The notes under the pieces: model-generated
What the model saw: the letters and a program-made list of their open reading frames with translations, nothing else
What the model was told of the DNA's origin: nothing
Databases searched by the model: none
Made by a program: the position numbers and the translations under genes
Source of the DNA: an uncultured Eisenbergiella sp.
GTDB taxonomy: Bacteria; Bacillota; Clostridia; Lachnospirales; Lachnospiraceae
Direction: 5' to 3'
NCBI GenBank assembly: GCA_910585455.1
Contig: CAJUEL010000085.1
Coordinates: 1-7,004 of the forward strand
Length of the DNA: 7,004 nucleotides
Shown here: positions 1-4,703 of the stretch, piece after piece
How the letters are laid out: every line of letters starts with the position of its first letter
How positions within the stretch are numbered: the stretch's first letter is position 1

Positions 1-27
1 CATTTGCTGCTTTTCATTGTAGTATGA

Positions 28-267
28 AAAAACCAAAGTTTTTTATCTACACCCAGATATATCCGCAGGTTTGACATGATGCTTGCGGATGGAAGTACTT
101 TAGTGCAGGAAATTCCATCTGAGAAACACTTTGCATCACTTGAGCAGATACATGAGTGGTTAGATGAAGCGGGATTTGTTGTGGAGCAGGAGTATGGCGA
201 TTATCAGGGACATCCGATAAGCGAAATGACGAACAGGGTTATTATCTGGGCTGGAAAAGTCAGATAA
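28..267 (+). pseudogene. C-terminal remnant of a probable class I SAM-dependent methyltransferase
   Basis: The open frame ends at TAA 265-267. The peptide from the ATG at 76 is 63 aa and contains DGSTLVQEIPSEKHF, then LEQIHEWLDEAGF, then HPISEMTNRVIIW. I recognise this order (beta strand, helix with an 'LxxAGF' motif, closing beta strand) from the C-terminal end of class I methyltransferases, which usually run to about 200-260 aa, so the Rossmann fold and SAM motif are missing here. Frame 1 is blocked by TGA at 25-27. Frame 3 is open from the window edge to a TGA at 72-74, so a frameshift in this stretch is possible. The ATGs at 76 and 79 lack a convincing Shine-Dalgarno sequence. I therefore read this as the tail of a broken or frameshifted gene rather than a functional small protein. 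The family assignment is from memory and is moderate; a genuine short ORF is less likely. Confidence 0.55.
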
Positions 268-278
268 GTAAAACCAGA

Positions 279-330
279 CCGCAAAATTCTGAAATTTGCA
301 GATTTTAGAATTTTGCGGCCTTTTCTCTTT
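279..330 (+). terminator. Rho-independent terminator, probably bidirectional
   Basis: A perfect 12-bp inverted repeat (279-290 with 307-318) can be extended inward by A-T and G-T pairs. It is followed on the plus strand by CCTTTTCTCTTT. It lies 12 nt after the methyltransferase-fragment stop. On the minus strand the same stem is followed by TCTGGTTTTA, so it could also end transcription of the XRE gene that runs towards it from 796 to 446. Confidence 0.85.
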
Positions 331-445
331 GAGCCCGGCAAGCGCCGTATGCTTTGTCAAATATGATTTTATTCATCGTAACAGCTTGCCCCATGGCTTG
401 CAACAGTGCAGACCTGTCTGAACTGCTGTTTCGGCTTTCCTGCTG

Positions 446-796
446 CTATTGCTCAGACTGCTCTTTGTTGATCGCGAGCAGCTTATCCAGCATATCGCGG
501 CAGATCCGGATATGCTCTGCATCCACATTCTGCAGCTCACAAAGAAGCTCGGTCTGCTCCGGCGTGATCTGATCGGGCTTTGTCCATTTAAGCAGGAGCC
601 TGTCCAGAGAAATATGCCAGGTCTCACATATATTCACAAGAGTCTCCAGGGCGGGCGCCTGAATGGCGTTTTCGATTTTGGTATAATAGCTGTAGGAAAT
701 CCCTACATGTTCAGCCGCCTGCTCCTGCGTCAGTCCCATGCTGAGACGTTTTTGGCGGATGGCGGCGGCAATTTTTTCCAGACTGTATTGTTCCAT
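446..796 (-). CDS. XRE-family helix-turn-helix transcriptional regulator (116 aa)
   Basis: This is a small cytoplasmic DNA-binding protein. Residues about 5-68 form a Cro/C1-type HTH: IAAAIRQKRLSMGLTQEQAA gives helices 1-2, VGISYSYYTKIENA is the recognition-helix region, and LETLVNICETWHISLDRLL closes the five-helix fold. The remaining ~48 residues are charged and helical (from TPEQTELLCEL on) and probably mediate dimerisation or effector response. The start ATG at 796-794 is preceded by GAGAGGG with a 7-nt gap, which is good placement. The stop is TAG at 446-448. The gene is monocistronic as far as seen. Its promoter overlaps an inverted repeat, which suggests autorepression. It follows the ABC exporter gene on the same strand after ~218 bp with no strong terminator between, so partial read-through is possible. 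Its target genes are unknown. Confidence 0.9.
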   Translation of the reverse strand: MEQYSLEKIAAAIRQKRLSMGLTQEQAAEHVGISYSYYTKIENAIQAPALETLVNICETWHISLDRLLLKWTKPDQITPEQTELLCELQNVDAEHIRICRDMLDKLLAINKEQSEQ

Positions 797-812
797 GTTT
801 TTTCCCTCTCTA

Positions 813-839
813 TATGAAAGTATATATCATAAACTATGA
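813..839. promoter_or_regulatory. Candidate autoregulatory operator (TATGA half-sites)
   Basis: TCATA (827-831) and TATGA (835-839) form a perfect inverted repeat with a 3-bp centre inside the promoter spacer. A third TATGA copy sits at 813-817, 22 bp (two helical turns) from the last one. Small XRE repressors commonly bind such short dyads over their own promoter. Assigning it to this protein is inference. Confidence 0.4.
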
Positions 840-847
840 ATATGCAA
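819..847 (-). promoter_or_regulatory. Sigma-A-type promoter of the small XRE gene
   Basis: On the minus strand, TTGCAT (842-847) is a weak -35 and TATACT (819-824) is a good -10, with exactly 17 bp between them. It lies 23 nt upstream of the XRE start codon, leaving a short leader that contains the Shine-Dalgarno sequence. Read by eye, not by a scoring model. Confidence 0.6.
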
Positions 848-1014
848 CGCCTTGAGGGCGCAAGCACATTTCATCCATAAAGAAAGGATAACCGTTTACT
901 GCCGATATTATTTCATTTTGTGCCGGGCGCAGGGATGGAGAGCTGGCAGCGGACTAAGGGAATGGCATGGGAAATGGGCGGACGTGGGAAAACGCCGCAT
1001 ACAGAAGGAATCTG

Positions 1015-2802
1015 TCAGCTTTCAGCATAATATTCCGCCTGCGCCTCAAACAATCGGGCATACATTCCGTTTTGGCACATCAATTCCCTGTGTGTACCGC
1101 TCTCAATCAGCCTGCCGTTTTCCATGACCAGTATTTTGTCCGCGAACTGTGTGGAGGAGAGGCGGTGGGAAATAAAAATGACGGTTTTGCTTTTGGCAAT
1201 TTCCAGGATGGTATCGAACACCTTTCTTTCCCCCAGTGGGTCCAGTGCGGAGGTCGGTTCATCCATCACCAGAAAGGGCGTGTTCCGGTAAATGCCGCGG
1301 GCGAGCGCGATTTTCTGGCTTTCTCCGCCGGAGATATCTGTGCCGTCCGGATCGAATTCCCTGATCAGCATGGTATCAAGCTGCTTGGGCCATTTTTGAA
1401 CCAGCCTGTCCAGACCGACGCCCTGCACCGCAAAAAGGAGCTGGTCTTCTTTCGGGGATACATGCCCCAGCTGGATGTTTTCCCGTACAGTCATGGAAAA
1501 TATTTTATAGTCCTGTGAAACAACGGAGAACAGACGGGTATATGCGTCATAATCGAAGCGGCGGATGTCGATGCCGTCAAGCAGGATGCGCCCCTCCGTT
1601 GGATCGTAGAGCCGGCACATCAGGCTGACGATCGTGGTTTTGCCCGCTCCGTTTTCCCCCACGATGGCGATGATATCCGCATAATGGATCCGGAAGGATA
1701 CCCGATCCAACACCTTTCTATCGGTGCCGGGATACTGAAAGGAAACCTCTTCAAAGGAAAAAACGCTGTTTTCTGACAGGTGGGGAACCAGATTCTGCTT
1801 TTTTTCCAGACAATAAAATGTGCTGGGCATTTCCATGTACAGACGGTAATGCATGAAATACCGGCAGCGGTTTCGGATTTCACTGACGCTGTCGATGATG
1901 CCAAAAAGCGCGCTTTGAAAGGTCGCCGCACCGCTGGCGGTCATGGAGAAGTCCCCAACGGTCAGATTTTTTCTGACGATGCGCCAGCCGATCAGCAAAT
2001 ATAAGGAAAGCTCCTGGATGGCGGCAAGGAGAACGGATAGCTGCCGGTCCTTCGCGGACAGGGAGATGATCCGGTTATAAGCCGCATAATATTGGTCGCT
2101 GTAAAAATCATGCTTCCGCATCAGAAAGGACTGTGCCTGATTGAGGCGGATTTCCCGGGCATATTCCCCCAGGGTGGCGAATTTCAAAAACCATGACATT
2201 TTCCGGTCAAGCTGCCACAGCTTTAAATCCATGTCATAGCGCATTTTTTTCAGCCTTACGCTGCATATGGACTGCAAAAGGACGAGCGCGATGATGATCA
2301 ACAGCAGCCCCTGGTCCATCGTCAGGATGACGCCTGTCACCAGAACCAGCGACAGCGTTTTGGCCGCCAGCTTTTGGAGGGACAGCACCAATGTCGAAAC
2401 GTTCTTGCCGTTGATCGCCTTGGCGGCGTTTTGCATTTTCTGCCGGGTGTCGTCGCTGTTGAGCAGAAAATAGTCCAGGTAAGCGGTTTTTTTGCTCATA
2501 TTTTGAAAAAGCCCGTAGTCAAACCGCTCCAGCCGCTGCGTCAGCTTCATGGTGAAAAATTCGCCTGCCATGCCCAAAAGCAGATTCAGCGTCACGAGCC
2601 AGACCGCGTAGAATGCGATTTCCCCAAAGGGCGATTTTTCGACAAACAGGTCGAACAGCTTTTTGGAAAGAAATATATTGGGAAAGGGCTGCAGGGAGGA
2701 AAACAAAATGCTTGCGGCAAGCAGCGGGAAAATGACAGGCTGTGATTCCCGTATATATCCGGCCAGCGCTTTTAAATTGGAGGATATTTTTTCGGATGTC
2801 AT
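1015..2802 (-). CDS. ABC exporter half-transporter (fused membrane and ATPase domains, 595 aa)
   Basis: Membrane exporter that couples ATP hydrolysis to substrate export, expected to work as a homodimer or with a partner outside the window. Residue numbers count from the GTG at 2805; subtract one for the ATG at 2802. The N-terminal half holds about six hydrophobic segments (near 23-45, 62-84, 146-163, 165-182, 256-275 and 290-310). The nucleotide-binding domain (about 349-590) is complete: A-loop Tyr358, Walker A GENGAGKTT (383-391), Q-loop Gln431, signature ISGGE (491-495, a variant of LSGGQ), Walker B FLVMDE (511-516), D-loop SALD and H-loop His547. It should therefore be active. No N-terminal C39 peptidase domain is present, so it is not a leader-cleaving bacteriocin exporter. 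I prefer ATG 2802, which overlaps the upstream TGA as TGATG and has GAGAGGGAG just upstream. A GTG at 2805 is the alternative start. Substrate unknown. Confidence 0.93.
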   Translation of the reverse strand: MTSEKISSNLKALAGYIRESQPVIFPLLAASILFSSLQPFPNIFLSKKLFDLFVEKSPFGEIAFYAVWLVTLNLLLGMAGEFFTMKLTQRLERFDYGLFQNMSKKTAYLDYFLLNSDDTRQKMQNAAKAINGKNVSTLVLSLQKLAAKTLSLVLVTGVILTMDQGLLLIIIALVLLQSICSVRLKKMRYDMDLKLWQLDRKMSWFLKFATLGEYAREIRLNQAQSFLMRKHDFYSDQYYAAYNRIISLSAKDRQLSVLLAAIQELSLYLLIGWRIVRKNLTVGDFSMTASGAATFQSALFGIIDSVSEIRNRCRYFMHYRLYMEMPSTFYCLEKKQNLVPHLSENSVFSFEEVSFQYPGTDRKVLDRVSFRIHYADIIAIVGENGAGKTTIVSLMCRLYDPTEGRILLDGIDIRRFDYDAYTRLFSVVSQDYKIFSMTVRENIQLGHVSPKEDQLLFAVQGVGLDRLVQKWPKQLDTMLIREFDPDGTDISGGESQKIALARGIYRNTPFLVMDEPTSALDPLGERKVFDTILEIAKSKTVIFISHRLSSTQFADKILVMENGRLIESGTHRELMCQNGMYARLFEAQAEYYAES

Positions 2803-4274
2803 CACAGGCTCCCTCTCATCTTTCCGATTTCATCCGCGATATACTGGATCGGCGCGCCGCATGCGCCGAGCTTATGGGCCTGCCCGGCCAGGGCGTCATA
2901 AACATCCTGCAGGCAGCCCTGGAGCCTGGGGGCATCCGCCTCGTTTTCGCTGTGGGATAACAGGAGGATGGTCTGATGCAGACTGCCGCAACTGGAGGCA
3001 AAAGCGCTCCGTTGGTCATCGTCTAAGAGCCGGTCCAGCTTTTGGATTTCTCCTTTCATATAAAAGAGAAGAATCGTTCCCTGAAAGGCGAGATCGCGGT
3101 ATTTCTTCACGGCGGCGCAGGCCGGGGCAGAGGAGGAGCTGTCCAAGGGCAGGTTTTCGAAAAAATCTGCCGCATCTGCCATGCGGTCCCTGAAATTTTG
3201 GATGTCGCCGGAGTGCCGGGCGCAGGACGGGGAGCGCAGGGCATCCGCCCCGGCGGCGAAGGCGATGATATCCAGACGGAGCATGCAGTCCTCCCAAAGC
3301 GCTGCAGTCATTTCGCCGGGGGGAGTGGAGGAAAGCCCGTCTGCGATGTCGTGAATTTCTTCGGCAAGCCAGGCGCAGGACGCGGCGGACAGGGCGCTGG
3401 CAGCAGCATATCCTGCTTCGACGGCGCGCTGGATTTTCCGGCGCGCCTCATTTTCCATATCCCTGAAGATGAGGGCGGCCAGCTCTTCAAAGAGCGCCGT
3501 GACCTTTTGGGCCTTCTTTTTGGCATCCCGGGCGAGCTTTTCGTATGTTTTGCAGACCGGTTCCCAGACCGCGCGATGCGCCGGATTTGCCCGTGCCACG
3601 GTCAGCCCTGCCTGAAAAGCGATGAGGTTGGACCAGAAAACAGCGTCATCCAAAGCTTTTATGATGAGAAAGCGGGCGGATATTTCATCCGGCCGTTGGG
3701 GGATGGAGGTGATCTGCGAGAGGGTCCGGGTCAGGTCCTTTGCCATGGTGTCGGTCTGGGAGATCACAAAATCCCAGAACGGTGCGTAGACGGCGGCATC
3801 CTTTGGCGCTGTATGGACGCTTTTTATCGTCTGCGCGGCGGTTTCCTTCGCCTGGACGATCAGGCCGTTGAGTTCCCGGATCATTTCATCGGCAGCATTT
3901 GTATAGGACATGGCAGTTTTCTCCTTTCCTGTTGCGGGGGATGTGATGGATTGGTGATATTTTCTGTATTCCGTCGGGGTTACGCCCAGATGTGCCCGGA
4001 AGCTGCGGGTGAAGCCCTCGTGGGAATCGTAGCCGTATTTCAGGGCAATTTCCAGAATAGTGCTGTCTTTGTCTGCCAGCTCCTGGGCAGCGAGGGCGAG
4101 CCTGCGTCTGGTCACATACCGCATGACGCTGTCCCCCACGGTTTCCCGGAACAGGTGCTGGTAATGGTATTTGGAAAAATGCAGGCTGTCCGCGAGCGTT
4201 TCAATGGTCAGCTTTTCGCAGAGCCGTTCCTCGATCAGTGCCAGAGAACGGAAAATTGGATTTTCATCGTACAT
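2802..4274 (-). CDS. AraC-family regulator with a large C-terminal helical domain (490 aa)
   Basis: Probable transcription regulator of its own operon with the exporter. Residues 22-49 (LTIETLADSLHFSKYHYQHLF) are the first HTH. Residues 72-105 carry the AraC hallmark (ILEIALKYGYDSHEGFTRSF, then HLGVTPTEYRK). The DNA-binding domain is N-terminal, as in Rob/SoxS-type proteins, but the remaining ~370 residues do not look like the GyrI-like domain of Rob. They are Ala-rich, almost all helical, without membrane segments, with a charged helix near 245-285. I do not recognise a family. ATG 4274 is chosen because AGGAAAGGA lies 9 nt upstream. The ATG at 4283 directly abuts that site, so it is unlikely to be used. 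An in-frame ATG at 3911 (residue 122) has its own strong ribosome binding site. The stop TGA overlaps the exporter ATG. Confidence 0.9.
   Translation of the reverse strand: MYDENPIFRSLALIEERLCEKLTIETLADSLHFSKYHYQHLFRETVGDSVMRYVTRRRLALAAQELADKDSTILEIALKYGYDSHEGFTRSFRAHLGVTPTEYRKYHQSITSPATGKEKTAMSYTNAADEMIRELNGLIVQAKETAAQTIKSVHTAPKDAAVYAPFWDFVISQTDTMAKDLTRTLSQITSIPQRPDEISARFLIIKALDDAVFWSNLIAFQAGLTVARANPAHRAVWEPVCKTYEKLARDAKKKAQKVTALFEELAALIFRDMENEARRKIQRAVEAGYAAASALSAASCAWLAEEIHDIADGLSSTPPGEMTAALWEDCMLRLDIIAFAAGADALRSPSCARHSGDIQNFRDRMADAADFFENLPLDSSSSAPACAAVKKYRDLAFQGTILLFYMKGEIQKLDRLLDDDQRSAFASSCGSLHQTILLLSHSENEADAPRLQGCLQDVYDALAGQAHKLGACGAPIQYIADEIGKMRGSL
3921..3930 (-). promoter_or_regulatory. 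Internal ribosome binding site within the AraC gene
   Basis: On the minus strand AGGAAAGGAG lies 9 nt upstream of the in-frame ATG at 3911-3909. The site falls in the linker just after the AraC HTH domain. It shares the sequence CAGGAAAGGA and the same 9-nt spacing with the gene's own start signal at 4284-4293. Translation from here would give a 369-aa protein made only of the helical C-terminal domain. Confidence 0.55.
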
Positions 4275-4283
4275 ATTTTGCAT

Positions 4284-4292
4284 TCCTTTCCT
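4284..4292 (-). promoter_or_regulatory. Ribosome binding site deciding the AraC start
   Basis: AGGAAAGGA on the minus strand touches the ATG at 4283 with no spacer but is 9 nt from the in-frame ATG at 4274. This favours the shorter start. A GC-rich inverted repeat (GCCCC, 5-nt loop, GGGGC; 4293-4307) directly adjoins it and could fold in the leader to limit ribosome access. Confidence 0.65.
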
Positions 4293-4540
4293 GCCCCCGG
4301 GCGGGGCGTTTGCTTATGGGCTGCTATCCTGTTGCTTTAAAGTATAGAGCGGTTTTTCCTTTTTTTCTTGATGAAAAATGCGGTTCCTGTACGGACGTGT
4401 GTATCAGGCTATGGCAATCCGGCGGAGCGCTGCTGACAGACTGGTATGCACCGCTGTCTGGGCGGCGTTATGTGCGGGTAAAAACAGGCATGTCTTAAAC
4501 CACAGGTTGATTTTTAAATCGGATTCTTCACGCACTATGT

Positions 4541-4569
4541 ATTGTAAATCAGTTCCGGTTTGTCTACAA
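4541..4569 (-). promoter_or_regulatory. Promoter of the AraC/exporter operon, overlapping the divergent promoter
   Basis: Read on the minus strand the same DNA gives TTGTAG (-35, 4564-4569) and TACAAT (-10, 4541-4546), again 17 bp apart. The cause is a perfect 7-bp inverted repeat, TATTGTA (4540-4546) and TACAATA (4565-4571). Transcription would start near 4534, leaving a leader of about 260 nt before ATG 4274. Confidence 0.5.
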
Positions 4570-4570
4570 T
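4542..4570 (+). promoter_or_regulatory. Promoter of the XRE fusion gene
   Basis: TTGTAA (-35, 4542-4547) and TACAAT (-10, 4565-4570) are 17 bp apart. These match 4/6 and 5/6 of the sigma-A consensus. Transcription should begin near 4577, giving a leader of about 127 nt before ATG 4704. Confidence 0.6.
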
Positions 4571-4599
4571 ATGGTTACAGCGCTGAAAAATGGTAACAG
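4571..4599. repeat. Direct repeat ATGGTWACAG, candidate operator
   Basis: ATGGTTACAG (4571-4580) and ATGGTAACAG (4590-4599) match at 9 of 10 positions with a 19-bp period. They begin directly after the plus-strand -10 and cover the expected start site. AraC-family proteins often bind direct repeats about two helical turns apart, so the neighbouring AraC protein is a candidate ligand, though the XRE protein is also possible. Confidence 0.45.
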
Positions 4600-4684
4600 A
4601 TAATATGTAGTGACAGGAGTTGCTGTTGGTGGCGCCGCCGGATGCGGATTGTCAGCGGTCTGGCGACACCATGAACAGTCGAAC

Positions 4685-4694
4685 AGGAGTGGAG
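4685..4694 (+). promoter_or_regulatory. Ribosome binding site deciding the XRE fusion start
   Basis: AGGAGTGGAG ends 9 nt before ATG 4704. The frame is open further upstream, but TTG 4620 directly abuts its AGGAG, and ATG 4671 has no Shine-Dalgarno sequence. Starting at 4704 also places the HTH at the protein's N-terminus, as expected for the family. Confidence 0.7.
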
Positions 4695-4703
4695 ATTACA
4701 GAT

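Larger units (their letters stand above)
4275..4703. other. Divergent intergenic control region
   Basis: This ~430-bp gap separates the AraC/exporter operon (leftward) from the XRE fusion gene (rightward). It holds the AraC start signals, a T-rich tract around 4352-4369, the symmetric promoter at 4541-4570, a direct repeat at 4571-4599 and the XRE ribosome binding site at 4685-4694. Short open frames run across 4378-4596, but they lack a credible start signal and resemble no protein I know. A lone TATACT (minus strand, 4341-4346) could be a second -10 for the AraC operon but has no recognisable -35. I see no RNA gene here. Confidence 0.7.

Noticed and set aside
355..360. A consensus TTGACA on the minus strand downstream of the small XRE gene
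   Set aside because: No -10 at the right distance, and no gene follows before the terminator.
854..1014. Search for a terminator after the exporter gene
   Set aside because: Only weak 4-5-bp inverted repeats (such as ACAGA/TCTGT) are present, none with a T-tract, so no terminator is called.
967..1518. A 183-codon plus-strand frame over the exporter's 3' end
   Set aside because: It is antisense to the conserved ABC ATPase domain and its product looks like no known protein.
3042..4340. A 432-codon plus-strand open frame opposite the AraC gene
   Set aside because: It is antisense to a gene with clear AraC motifs. Its product is Gly/Arg/Phe-rich without recognisable motifs, and it has no good start signal. 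It is a by-product of GC-rich codons on the other strand.
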